This document shows, in pieces, positions 43,731 to 53,844 of a DNA stretch of 64,000 nucleotides. Below the pieces are notes generated by a model that saw nothing but the letters and a program-made list of their open reading frames with translations, ran no database searches and was not told where the DNA came from. Within the stretch, counting starts at the first letter, position 1. Every line of letters starts with the position of its first letter. The position numbers and the translations under genes are program-made. Source of the stretch: Crambe crambe (lineage: Eukaryota > Porifera > Demospongiae > Poecilosclerida > Crambeidae); contig OZ004582.1 of the NCBI GenBank assembly GCA_963924555.1, positions 1,054,001 to 1,118,000 on the forward strand, written 5' to 3'.

Positions 43731-44401
43731 TGTGACCGGTTCTGGGAAAACCCTCCGTCCGGTGCAAAAATCAATTATCAGATATGAGCACGTTTAGTTG
43801 GCAGTGCCAAAATTTGGCTAAAAAAATTTTTAAGCATAAATGACAACTATGATCCTTGAACAAAGCACAGATGAAGTTTGGAGCTCAGACTGCAAGTACA
43901 AAGGCTTCAAATGAAGCGCTAAAGTTAGCTAGTCAGCCATTGAAGCTTCGTGCACGGAGATTCTAGTCAGGCTGAAATTTATTGAACTTTAGGCAGGCTT
44001 TCCAGCTTATGCGCTGGGAAATATGAACTTACTAAGCTATCTGCGCTACCTTCGGTACCTTGCTTCTCTTCTCGGAGCTTCGGTTGGACCTTTCTCGAGC
44101 CAAAAGGCAAGAAACTAGCTTCTTACTAACTACAGTTCGAAACCCCACCCACCGTCAATTTACTAGTCCACGGGCATGTCCGGAAATAATGTTCACGTTG
44201 CTTAGTCAGCTTTTCTCGAAAAAACAATAACGCTAATGGACGCTACCTCGATCTTTCTAAGAGCTGTTCCTCAGGCGTCATAAAAGCTATAGCTTTGAAA
44301 TTCGCGCAATAAAGAGCCAAAGGGCCATAGATAATAAATTTTACCATAACAAAAAAATTTTAATTTTCACCGGATGGAGGGTTTTCCCAGAGCCGGTCAC
44401 A
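43731..44401 (+). repeat. 671-bp MITE, copy 1
   Basis: Terminal inverted repeats of about 33 bp starting TGTGACCGGTTCTGGGAAAA, flanked by TT on both sides. Nearly identical over its full length to copy 2 at 51095-51765, of exactly the same size. No coding capacity. Confidence 0.85.
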
Positions 44402-44417
44402 TTTACCAAGCATCTAG

Positions 44418-44512
44418 CCCACTATTAACCCCACCATTAGGAACCACCTAGCCTAACCTCATGGCTATCTTACCCCACCGTGTGAACCTAGCCTAACCTC
44501 ATGGGTATTTAC
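44418..44512 (+). repeat. Left inverted-repeat segment of the SET/recombinase element
   Basis: ACCCCACCATTAGGAACC, CTAGCCTAACCTCATGGCTA, TCTTACCCCACCGTGTG, CTAGCCTAACCTCATGG. In inverted orientation the same modules, in the same order, occupy 49620-49736 on the far side of the two genes. Confidence 0.75.
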
Positions 44513-44935
44513 CTTAAGGCAAGGCAGGTTCTTCATATCCCTCATAGCCATATACACTGGAGCCAACCTGGAAGACATTAGGACAGCCCCCCCAGTCTGT
44601 CACTTACTCCCCTTAAGGCAAGGCAGGTTCTTCATATCCCTCATAGCCATATACACTGGAGCCAACCTGGAAGACATTTGGACAGCCCCCCAGTCTGTCA
44701 CTTACTCCCCTTAAGGCACGGCAGGTTCTTCATTCCCTCATAGCCAACCTGGAAGACATTTGGACAGCCCTCCAGTCCGTCACTTACTCCCCTTAAGGCA
44801 AGGCAGGTTCTTCATATCCCTCATAGGTATATACGATTGAGCCAACCTGGAAGACATTTTGAGAGCCCCCCAGTCTGCATCAAGATACCCTTTAAGCTAG
44901 GCAAGAACTTTGAACCATCATGGGACACCAACGAG
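44513..44935. repeat. ~125-bp tandem repeat, four units
   Basis: Units begin CTTAAGGCAAGGCAGGTTCT and contain CATATCCCTCATAGCCATAT, CCAACCTGGAAGACATT and GGACAGCCCCCCAGTCTGTC. Diverged relatives (CCTCGTAGCCATAGAGGACA, CCAACCTGGAAAACAATTGG) lie at 49075-49260 on the other side of the gene pair. Confidence 0.85.
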
Positions 44936-45087
44936 TCGCCCATTACGTACTTGACATCCTCATAGCCATATATTGTCATAAAGATATTCTATATATAGCC
45001 CACATCAGCTATCCATAAGGTGTACTGTTACATACATGTAATTGGGTAAAACACAAATACATATTACATACACAAACACACATCACA

Positions 45088-45625
45088 TCAAGATTTCAGC
45101 CAATCTGAAGAATTGACCACATCCCTCCTCTCTCCGTAATCGAACAACAATTCCTCCCCTACAGAAATGTCTCTGGAGGAAAACAGGCAGAGGTAAGGCG
45201 TCCCCTTAATCTCCACGACTTTTGATACAGCATTGTACTCAATTGAACTGTGGTTTACTAGACGTCCCAGTCGACCACTCTCCCTCGTTGCATCCACACT
45301 GTAAGAACGATCATACAGAGTCACTATCGGTCTATCTGCTGTAATACCCCACATACCATAATTTCTTAGACTTGTGGGCAAAGTAGTACATATAGCTTCC
45401 TATGCTGCTATCCTTGATGTATTCTTTCTCCCTCTTCCTCGCTTCTGATTCTGCAATCCTCTCTCCCGCATATTCACATAGAAAGTCACCAGCAGAAAAC
45501 GGTCTAGCAGCAATGACACCCCTTCCTTTGCCTTCAACCTCCACCTGTATCAAGCCATCCTCCAATCCTCCCGAGATTTTTCTCTCCAACTCTTTGTCAA
45601 CAGCAATACAAAATAATGAAGCCAT
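45088..45625 (-). CDS. SET-domain protein, KMT5A-like lysine methyltransferase
   Basis: Two exons, 45625-45357 and 45298-45088, around a 58-bp intron (donor ATG|GTATGT, acceptor TTACAG|TG), give 159 codons ending DWLKS-stop. They read GKGRGVIAARPFSAGDF, CEYAGERI, EKEYIKDSSIGSYMYYF, then across the splice VDATRESGRLGRLVNHS (cofactor-binding NHS), YLCLFSSRDISVGEELLFDYG (catalytic Y/F region). This matches KMT5A/PR-Set7 block for block (its DATRETNRLGRLINHS, ELLYDYG), which monomethylates H4K20. The true N terminus is unclear: the exon may start earlier by splicing to the finger exons upstream. No disruption in the SET domain. Confidence 0.85.
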
Positions 45626-45695
45626 CTCGAAATGAAATACGATTCATACCTCGAGGAGAGAATTGCAAAGTCTTCTACTACATCTGGCAGGGAAA

Positions 45696-46204
45696 TCATA
45701 CAACTGTACAAGTACCATTACGGTAATAATAAATTTCTACTAGAAAACTTGAGGACAACGCTGCTGGCTGCATGTAGTCTTCCACCTTGACTGGAAGCCT
45801 GGAAAGCAAGGTCCTCTCCTTTTCCAACAGGTCATCCTCCTCCATGTCCAATAACAAACGCCGCCATCCAGCGCCTATCAAGCGATGAGATGTTGTTAGG
45901 TGGTCAGCCAGCCTGGAGTATTTCCTTGATCCGCAGTGTAGAAAAGGGCAAGGATAGCTGTTCCTGTTGGGCTTTGTGTGACCACTGGCTCCCTCTACTC
46001 CTAATCTCTCTGCATATAATACAGGCATAAAGCATAGCAGACACCGAATGCACTCACTTGGTCAGGTGTCTTCTCTTTCGCTTCCTTCATGTAAGGCTCT
46101 CTTTCTTCCTTGGTTGCCAACTTGTGTGCCTTGGCCAGGTGGTCTGTCAGCTTGCAGTAGTAAGTCTTGACACAGATTGGGCACTGTACACGTGGTGACG
46201 TCAA
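45696..46204 (-). CDS. Two C2H2-finger exons, probable 5' part of the SET gene
   Basis: Exon 1 (to 46058) encodes VQCPICVKTYYCKLTDHL, AKAHKLATKEEREPYM, then a donor CAA|GTGAGT; after a 50-bp intron (46057-46008) exon 2 reads RLGVEGASGHTKPN, YPCPFLHCGSRKYSRLADHL, TTSHRLIGAGWRRLL and an acidic helix. Both fingers have the shape C-x2/4-C...L(T/A)DHL-x3-H. No ATG opens the first exon in frame; upstream it runs into a (GGGCTA)n stretch read as Leu-Ala. Same strand and only 70 bp from the SET exons, so finger and SET exons probably form one transcript, with a splice that can join exon 2 to ELERKISGG in the SET exon. Confidence 0.6.
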
Positions 46205-46535
46205 CTCGTAGTAATTGCCTAGGGCTAGGGCTAGGGCTAGGAGCCCTCATGGCTGTAACTATAAATAGTAACCTCGTGCGCCCTCAAGGCCAGGCTAGCT
46301 ACGTAGGTGACCTCTTCAGCCGCGCATGCGCTCGCTGCGTGGTGATCTAAACCTCGCAGTAATTGAACAGTAATTGAACAGGCGCCCTCGTGGCTATAAC
46401 TATAAATAGAAAACCTATAAATAGTAACATCGTGGCCCTCAAGGCCAGGCAAGTAGGTGACCTCGTGTGCCGCGCGCCCTCGTGGCTAGAGCTGATACAG
46501 TCGACCTTGTGGCAGATATCGTCAAATCACGGAAG
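46205..46535. promoter_or_regulatory. Shared bidirectional promoter region of the SET and recombinase genes
   Basis: About 330 bp between the divergent 5' ends. Contains a (GGGCTA)4 run near 46219-46240, CpG-rich CGCGCATGCGCTCGCTGCG, and an imperfect duplication of CCCTCGTGGCTATAACTATA followed by AATAG (about 46240-46270 inverted, and 46383-46420), plus a second pair of CCTCAAGGCCAGGC blocks. TATAAATAG could serve as TATA box in either direction. Inferred from layout, no direct evidence of activity. Confidence 0.45.
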
Positions 46536-47263
46536 ATGCAGTCCATCAAAGTCTACGTCGACGGCCGTCCAGTAACACTGGATATCCATGACGGCGATGA
46601 ATTATCGTCAATCGCATGCAAGCTGGAGGGGAAAGGCTATGGCATCAGCGCTGCCTTCCCAAAGGTCAGCGCTGACGGGAAGAAGCTGTCATTTGAAGAC
46701 CTCTTCCAGAAAGTCGACCTGAGCAGAACCTACAAGTTCGGTAAGTAATGCGTACTCTGTCTTTACACTTTGAATTTAGATCTTATTCTATTCTAGTCAC
46801 CGAGTCAGCAACATCCTTTGACCAGACCCTCGACCCCAACGCTGCAGGCTCTGCAGCCTCTGCCAGCCAACTACACCAGCCTCATCTCAAACTTTACTGG
46901 CCTCCGAACTTGCCTCAGCCCCGAAACCCAACAGTCCACCGGTCACCTCTAAACAAGACAACACCAGACACAAAAAGGGTAAGAGTATATTGTACAGGGT
47001 AGGCTCAATGATCTAGCTGCTCATGTCATATGTAGAGAGGTACTATCTGTGTCAAGTTCCGGGATGCAGCGCAAAGATCAAGCGGCCCTGGAATCACAAA
47101 TCTATATCGAGCTGACCAAGACAGCCAGTCTGGTGCAAGAACAGAAACCAGCAGCCCAACTTGATCCCACAGCCGACAACCCCAAAGACATCCAGCCCAT
47201 CAAAGTGGGAGGCAGAGGTTTGGTAGCACCAAATGATACTCCCATCTTGGTAGAGTTTAAGAA

Positions 47264-47291
47264 GTAAGTAATTGAACTCGGTCATCTCTAG
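47264..47291 (+). other. Candidate 28-bp intron in the recombinase gene
   Basis: GTAAGTAATT...CATCTCTAG between EFK(K) and FLGSLAGGQKKP; removing it restores the frame. It would be unusually short even for this compact genome, so an indel is the alternative explanation. Confidence 0.4.
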
Positions 47292-48291
47292 ATTCCTTGG
47301 CTCTCTTGCTGGCGGCCAGAAGAAGCCCAACCAGCAAAAGGAGATGGCCGTTGACTTGGAAGTTCCTCCACTTCTCCTCACCAGAATCCATCGATGTAAC
47401 TGATGTCACCAAGATGAAATGCATCAAGGCCTACGTGGAGGAGCTACAAAAGAGGAGGATAGGGCCCAGTGGAATCACCAACAAGTTGAACGGTAAGACA
47501 ACAATGCTATGTCACAAACTATGTTAGTGATACTTATTTCCTCATACAGGATGCCAACCAAAGAAGATGAATCTCTGGCCTCTAAGGCCCGAGTAAAAAC
47601 AAATTCATTGAAGAAGGGCCTGGCAAGCTATTATCTGCCAAAAATGTTCCTGCAGTCTGACGAGACTTTCGAAGAGATACTGAAGATTGCCCACAGGGAC
47701 CCAAAGGACATTGTTGTTCACTTGCAGATTCCTCATGTGCTACCTCGTGTACACCAATTTTCAACGCCAAGGAGCAGTGGCAAACATGACCGCTGGGGAG
47801 GTACTCTCCGCAGACAAGTGTAACAATTACAGAATCGTGATGGTTTGGGACCACAAAACGGTCTCCACACAAGGATTGCCGTCCATATACGAGTCTACCA
47901 ATTGCTCTTGAAGTATGGAGTCTATAATAGCCATACGCATGAGAGTATACCAGCTATTGTTCAGGTACATGGAACCCAAGACAGGGGCAGATCTCGTGTT
48001 CACCACAGAGGGCGGGGAAAAAGTAACACACGTGGCCATAGAGCTCGAAAAGCTCGGTGAGCGCTTTGGAAAACGCAAGCAAATTGCCACCTCAGTTGGA
48101 CAAACTGGAACAGATGCCGACGTAAGGGCAATCGGCAAGTTACCTTCCACACTCCTCAACAAAAAAGTAACACGGAGGAGAGGTATAACAAATATTTTTT
48201 TATTAATCACACAGATACATCCAGTTGAATCAGACGGCCTGCGCAACTGACAGTCCCAGTCCCTCAGGAACCAGCGAGGACCAGGGAAGGT

Positions 48292-48625
48292 ATACAATCC
48301 CTCTGTCAATATAATTACTTAGGTAAGAACTTACCATGTATTTGACAGGACTGATGAAAGCGACAAGGATTTCGATCCTCCCCCTCCCACCCGAGTCCAG
48401 AAAAGGGCTAGGGCTACGGCTAGGGCTAGGTATGCAACCTCTCTGTCGATAAGAACTTACTACGCATTACCATGTATTTGACAGGATCGAGGAAAGCGAC
48501 GAGGAATTTGATTCCTCCACCTACTCGAGCAGTGCAGAAGAGGGCTAGAAGGTATGCAACCTCTCTGTCAATATATTTATTTAGTTAAGAACTTACTACA
48601 CATTTCACAGCATCAGCAGAGACGA
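48292..48625 (+). repeat. Tandem duplication of an exon-intron unit
   Basis: Three exons of the form (R)-(T/I)-x-E-S-D followed by a PPPP/TR and basic KRARR part are each followed or preceded by the same intron (GTATGCAACCTCTCTGTC ... CATGTATTTGACAG). Unit about 125-140 bp. Copy 2 is shifted in frame in its second half. Confidence 0.75.
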
Positions 48626-48930
48626 CGAGGACATCAATCCTCCCCCTAAACCCTCTAAAAGGAGGAGAGATTTATCGAATCCCACTTCGAAACGGAAACA
48701 AGAGCTAAAGTCCCGAGCAGCACGGAGTGTGCTGCTTTCCTGAAGGAATACAAAGACTCTAATCATTTTGGTGGGAGAACCCCCCAGAATATCCAGGACA
48801 AAGTAAAGACTTATATTAGGGAAAAAAAAATCACCGAAATAAAAAGATTGATTTCAAAAGCCAGTTAAAACATCGCGAATAACCTCTCATAGAATTCAGC
48901 AATGAAATAAACATAAACTTTTATCTGCTT

Positions 48931-49270
48931 CAGGTCCGTTGCGTGCATATTCACGCCTACCGAGAACTGGTATAGATCGTTAATACGTTCGGTAAAGTGT
49001 GTCCACAACACCTGAAAGCATCCCTCCAAACCATCCAGGCAGCTTGGCTAGGTTAGGCAATATGACCCAAAACATCCATGAGCCCTGCAAGAACTGCGAA
49101 CTACCCTAGAGGACAATTGGACAGCCCGCGAGTCCCTCAGTGCCATCCCCCAGAGCTAGTTCCCTGTTATACATATCCCTCGTAGCCATAGAGGACATGC
49201 ATAAATGTCCAACCTGGAAAACAATTGGTCAGCCCTCAGGGCTGTCTCTAGCACTTTTGACCATCCTCCA
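48931..49270. repeat. Diverged copies of the left ~125-bp tandem unit
   Basis: CATGAGCCCTGCAAGAACTG, GGACAATTGGACAGCCCGCG and CCTCGTAGCCATAGAGGACA correspond to the units of 44513-44935. They lie between the recombinase gene and the right array. Confidence 0.55.
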
Positions 49271-49279
49271 CATCTTTCT

Positions 49280-49736
49280 GTGCATAGGTTAGGTTTACAA
49301 CGTGGGCTAAAATAGGCTAGGTTAAGTTTATAACGGGAGCCACGAGGTTAGGCTAGGTTCACACAGTGGGCTAAATGAGGTTTACAATGGTGGGCTAAAA
49401 TAGCCGTGAGGTTAGGTTTACGACGGTGGGGTAAAATAGCCATGAGGCGGGATGAAACAAACATGAGGTTTATAACGGTGTAGCCATGAGTTTAGGGCCA
49501 GGTTTACACGGTGGGGTAAGATAGCCATGAGGTTAAGGCTAGGTATATAACGGTGGGGTGAAATAGCCATGAGGATAGGATAGGTTAGGTTTGTAGTGGT
49601 GGGGTAAAATAGCCATGAGGTTAGGTTAGGTTCCTAATGGTGGGGTTAAATAGCCATGAGGGTAGGCTAGGTTTACACGGTGAGGAAAGATAGCCATGAG
49701 GTTAGGTTAGGTTCCTAATGGTGGGGTAAGGTTAAG
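49280..49736 (-). repeat. Right array of ~48-bp AGGTTAGGCTAGGTT units
   Basis: About nine units of ATAGCCATGAGGTTAGG(C/T)TAGG followed by TTTACA(C/A)GGTGGGGTAAA. It is the inverted counterpart of 44418-44512; the outermost ~115 bp match best. Ends just before an AAGTAGGGATGGCCTAAAAT element edge. Confidence 0.8.
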
Positions 49737-51094
49737 TAGGGATGGCCTAAAATCTAGTTGGGCTGTATAATGTGTAAGAAATTTGTCCACTCTGTCTGTA
49801 GTGACCGAGAGCGAAGCCCGAGGTCATCATAGGCAACAGCTCGAAGGTCCTAAAATAGTGCAACTCCGAGACTGAGGGCATTAACTGATGGCCGGCTAAG
49901 CACTGTAGTAGCGGTTACAATAATTATAATGTAGGCTCCATGCTTCAGCGAATTGGTCCATTTCTGCTTTGGAATGCAAGATTACATGATGTAAGGCAAT
50001 GGCTTGAATAATATCCATTTTATCTTCCATCGATCGAGCAATGTGCTAAAGTTTGTTCCAATCATAGACTGTAGTTCTTGTTCAGATGAGCTCTTCATGA
50101 TCTTAAACATTGAAACTGTGTAGGGAGAAGTTGCGGAGAGGGAAGCAGTGGAGGTGGGGAGAGTTATAACATCAAGAGTAGCTACCCACTATGGTGCTCA
50201 CATAGTATCTATTTGGTGGGTGGGTCCTGCATATAAGCAAAAATTAATTTGCCAGAAAGCTCACTGCTAAACCTTAGCCTGGTGGCTCTCACCCTTTACC
50301 TTCCTTTTTTATGGGTGGAAGGAAGGTGGTGAACGTAGCATCAACTACTTCTGTTGCCCACATACCCCAATCAGATTGCTCCATTTAGTCACATGAAATA
50401 CCATTAATACATGCGCAGGACAGAAAGAAATAGTGTAACATTATTCAACATGCATGATTATTGCAATAGAATCTAAGCATGCGGGCTTCATATGTCGTTG
50501 ATGCTACATTCATCGGCTTCCCTTCCCCGCCCACAAAAAAGAAGGTAAAGGTTTGTGCCACCAGGCCAACTAAACCTGTGATAGCTATTTATGAACCTGG
50601 AGTGTGTATACTGGTAGCTAGTGCTGGTAGGCCTATTGAACAGGTGAAAGCCTACGAAGATTAGATGACACTCTAGCAGAAACTGTCCTAGCCTCGTACC
50701 CTAGGGCCCCCCAAAAGTGTGAGCCTGGAGTAAAGGGTTTAGCTCGTGAGATAACTATTCGGGATGGCCAGCCATGCCTGCATCTACATAAATGGGCGGG
50801 GTCCACCTGTGTAGATGTTCAGGATAACTACAATCCATAGATGTTTTTGGGGAATAATGTACTTTCTGACAATCCACAGACATTCCACAGAGCATTCCAA
50901 CATGCAGTATAATTATGGACCGTACATGAATATTTTTCCATCTTTGAACAGTTGGTGGACTTTAAAACATCACAAGCACTATGAAGTTTGAAAGTATGTT
51001 TCAGAGTTACGATAACTCTAGAATAACCCGTGGCAGTACTGGACATGATGGGTTCTTAGCATTTCTTTCACTCCTCTGAGGTGAGTCTAGCATA
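49737..51094. other. Spacer with a GTAGGGATG element end, no gene recognised
   Basis: 49736-49775 matches the element end at 8985-9095. An open 61-codon plus-strand frame at 50479-50664 (FPSPPTKKKVKVCATRP, YEPGVCILVASAGRPIEQVK) has no family I can name. A minus-strand piece near 50110-49950 faintly resembles a helical MDIIQAIALHHVILHSKAEM motif. Confidence 0.4.
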
Positions 51095-51765
51095 TGTGAC
51101 CCGCTCTGGGAAAACCCTCCGTCCGGTGCAAAAATCAATTATCAGATATGAGCACGTTTAGTTGGCAGTGCCAAAATTTGGCTAAAAAATTTTTTAAGCA
51201 TAAATGACAACTATGATCCTTGAACAAAACACAGATGAAGTTTGGAGCTCAGACTACAAGTACAAAGGCTTCAAATGAAGCGCTAAAGTTAGCTAGTCAG
51301 CCATTGAAGCTTCGTGCACGGAGATTCTAGTCAGGCTGAAATTCATTGAACTTTAGGCAGGCTTTCCAGCTTATGCGCTGGGAAATATGAACTTACTAAG
51401 CTATCTGCGCTACCTTCGGTACCTTGCTTCTCTTCTCGGAGCTTCGGTTGGACCTTTCTCGAGCCAAAAGGCAAGAAACTAGCTTCTTACTAACTACAGT
51501 TCGAAACCCCACCCACCGTCAATTTAATAGTCCACGGGCATGTCCGGAAATAATGTTCACGTTGCTTAGTCAGCTTTTCTCGAAAAAACAATAACGCTAA
51601 TGGACGCTACCTCGATCTTTCTAAGAGCTGTTCCTCAGGCGTCATAAAAGCTATAGCTTTGAAATTTGCACAATAAAGAGCCAAAGGGCCATAGATAATA
51701 AATCTTACCATAACAAAATTTTTTTAATTTTCACCGGATGGAGGGTTTTCCCAGAGCCAGTCACA
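51095..51765 (+). repeat. 671-bp MITE, copy 2
   Basis: Same orientation and length as copy 1 at 43731-44401, differing at only a small number of bases across the parts compared by eye. Flanked by TA on both sides. Confidence 0.85.
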
Positions 51766-51859
51766 TATCACCAGCATCGGTGGAAGGTTCTGCATCAGTG
51801 TCCCCAGCATCACTGTAGATGCTATTGCGCTGATACACACCCTACTTTGTCTGCACTGA

Positions 51860-52750
51860 ATATGAATGAGATTCTGTCATTTCAACCACTTTGCCTGTTT
51901 CTTTTCTATCTCTTATCCACACCGGATTGCCTGGATGAAGAGGTTGTGAAGGTCGAACACCATGCCTTTTGTCGTAGTTAGCTTTCCATTCTGGTACTGT
52001 GGACTGCAGCATAAGGAGCTGGGCAGGGCAGGGCTATAACCACAGGACAATGGTGTAGTCCTATATGCCAATAAAGCCAGGTATGCATCCTTCTATTTCT
52101 TCAGCAGCATTTTGACTGTCTGGACTGCTCTTTCCACTTTGCCATTTCCTTGAGGGTAGTATGGACTGCTGCTTTTGTGACTAAAGCAGTACTGCTTTGA
52201 GAACTTCCCATTGGTGTCATTGTCTGATACTGCCAGTGGCAGACAGTGGCAGAGAATACGAGGGGAATAGATATGACTTCTGCTGGGATGCCGTGATGGG
52301 CAAAAATGGACAATGACTTCTTGCGCTGATTCGTTTGAAAGATGCGACACTTCGATCGTAGTCCATATGTTGCTTGGTCCTCAATCTGTGCTGAAAGGCG
52401 GAGCCACCACACTGATTGTCTGGCTCTCTGGCGACATTTTGTGATCCCTTGATGCCTGCCCAGTATGAAGCTGGTCTAATATCTCTTTCTGTAAAACTGC
52501 TGGAACAACATTAACAGGCAGCCAGCTATCTCTGATGGAGAATTCTGCTGCAATTGTAAGATATGGCTTGAAGATTCCTGAAAGTTTGTCTCTCTATGGC
52601 CAACCCCGCTGGCAGTATGATGTCAACTTCTGACAGATGGCGTCTTATTGCTGCTCCTTTCGGATTTGTTCTAGTCTTTCTTCTGTGGTTGGAAGACTAC
52701 TGATGATGTGATCCACATATTCTTCCACTTCACTTAGTTGCAGGTTTGTG
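51860..52750 (-). mobile_element. Ty3/Gypsy integrase region (fossil)
   Basis: Leftward: an H2C2-like zone with EILDQLHTGQASRDHKM, integrase core with a degenerate SDN-type block, then SSSPYYPQGNGKVERAVQTV, AYLALLAYRTTPLSCGYSPA and a C-terminal block with PLHPGNPVWIRDR. These are Gypsy integrase signatures. Nothing of gag or reverse transcriptase was recognised beside it. Broken. Confidence 0.8.
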
Positions 52751-52951
52751 GTTTATAACCCTTGACTGGTGCATGAGAGAGAGCATGTGCTCTTCATGCC
52801 AGGCTGTAACTCCATGATCCTTTCACATACGACAGTGAAATTCATATCAACTCGTGCAGTTATAAGCACACAATGTGCTTTTACATCACTCGACTTTTCA
52901 CTATGCCATTTTAAAATGATATCATCAGCTAGTCGTACAAAAAGTAAACAA

Positions 52952-53242
52952 ACAAGTGAAAGGAAAAACATTTATGCTAAATAAAAAGGCCATGTAGGGT
53001 TAGTCTGTACTTTATCAGTTTCTGTCAACCAAAAAAATTATGCTACCGTCAATAATAATCCCTACATCACCGCCTAAACCAAGCAGAACACTTTTATACT
53101 GATATGAAGAATTAAAGCAGCTTGAGGCAGTGATGTAGGGATTATTATTGAAGGCAGCATAATTTTTATTTTTCTTGACAGAAACTGTTAATGTACAGAC
53201 TAACCCTACATGGCCTTTTTATATTTTTTTCCTTTCACTTGT
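52952..53242. repeat. Foldback element with ~120-bp arms
   Basis: The left arm 52952-53074 (ACAAGTGAAAGG ... ATGTAGGGTTAGTCTGTAC ... CCTACATCAC) is mirrored at 53128-53242, with a ~53-base loop. It differs from 9468-9862 in sequence but shares the (G)TAGGG(A/T)T signature in each arm. A single-arm copy is at 39941-40095. Confidence 0.85.
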
Positions 53243-53844
53243 ACTATAATAAAATCAGCCAACTGCTAGCCCCGCCCCTAAGTAATTGTACGTGCATGAT
53301 TGTAATCTGGCACGTGCATGCTAGCTGTACTGTAGAATAGATAGACGGAGATTGATTGTGGCTAGCTCTGAAGAGAGCCGGTTTTCATCCAGTACAAGAT
53401 GCAGAAGACGCTATAGAATCGGTGAGGAAGTGTCCCCGGGAACTCAAGCAGTCAGAAAACCGGATAGGGGCGTATGAGTTTGCTAACTTCTCTCTTTCAT
53501 GCTTCTCTTGACCATGTCATACTTCTTTCTCCTTGCAGCTTCATGAGAATCTACCTGAGCTGAAGTCATGCTTGTTTTCCTAGTGACTTGAAGTCCGAGG
53601 AAACAATCTCTTCTGCTCAACCAACAAGCTTTTCTAATTCTTGAGAGAGCGAATGGAGAGTTTGGAGAGCACCTACCCATGGAAGAGTGATCAGACAAAG
53701 CCCTGTGAGCTATATAGCTATATAGTATTAAAAACTATGATTTTAGTAGTGTATCTAGATCATACTGTCAGATTTGCTGTACATTAATAATTTGTAATCT
53801 GAAGTTACCTGACGTATATGTAGGGATTGTTGGCTGGATATACA
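53243..53844. other. Spacer, no gene recognised
   Basis: No domain recognised in the open frames; A+T-rich with a few CTAGC motifs. Confidence 0.4.

Larger units (their letters stand above)
46536..48930 (+). pseudogene. Crypton-like tyrosine recombinase gene, multi-exon
   Basis: Exons recognised: 46536-46740, 46797-46978, 47040-47263, from 47292, to 47492, from 47550, and 3' exons to about 48866; AATAAA near 48907. The N-terminal exon starts MQSIKVYVDGRPVTLDIHDG (beta-grasp-like). A SAM-like core-binding part has KFLHFSSPESIDVTDVTKMK and RRIGPSGITNKLNG. The catalytic part shows LVYTNFQRQGAVANMT (first Arg), VWDHKTVSTQG (Lys/His block), DLVFTTEGGEKVTHVA, TSVGQTGTDADVRAIGKL and TRRRYIQLNQ-like (Tyr). 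C-terminal exons are acidic/basic and end FLKEYKDSNHFGGRT. Frames break near 47358, 47550, 47700 and 47900 (a ~57-bp tandem duplication), so it is inactive. Confidence 0.7.

Noticed and set aside
44513-44935. Direct repeats as a CRISPR array
   Set aside because: Units are contiguous with diverged copies and no unique spacers, in a eukaryotic context.
46215-46240. GGGCTA run as interstitial telomere
   Set aside because: Animal telomeres are TTAGGG; GGGCTA with only four units looks like a microsatellite.
49950-50110. Possible fragment of a G2E3-like E3 ligase
   Set aside because: Only about 30 residues with weak similarity and frame changes on both sides.
43731-51765. The two 671-bp copies as LTRs of one element
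   Set aside because: Each copy has its own terminal inverted repeats and its own 2-bp flank, and a third copy stands elsewhere; they are separate MITEs.
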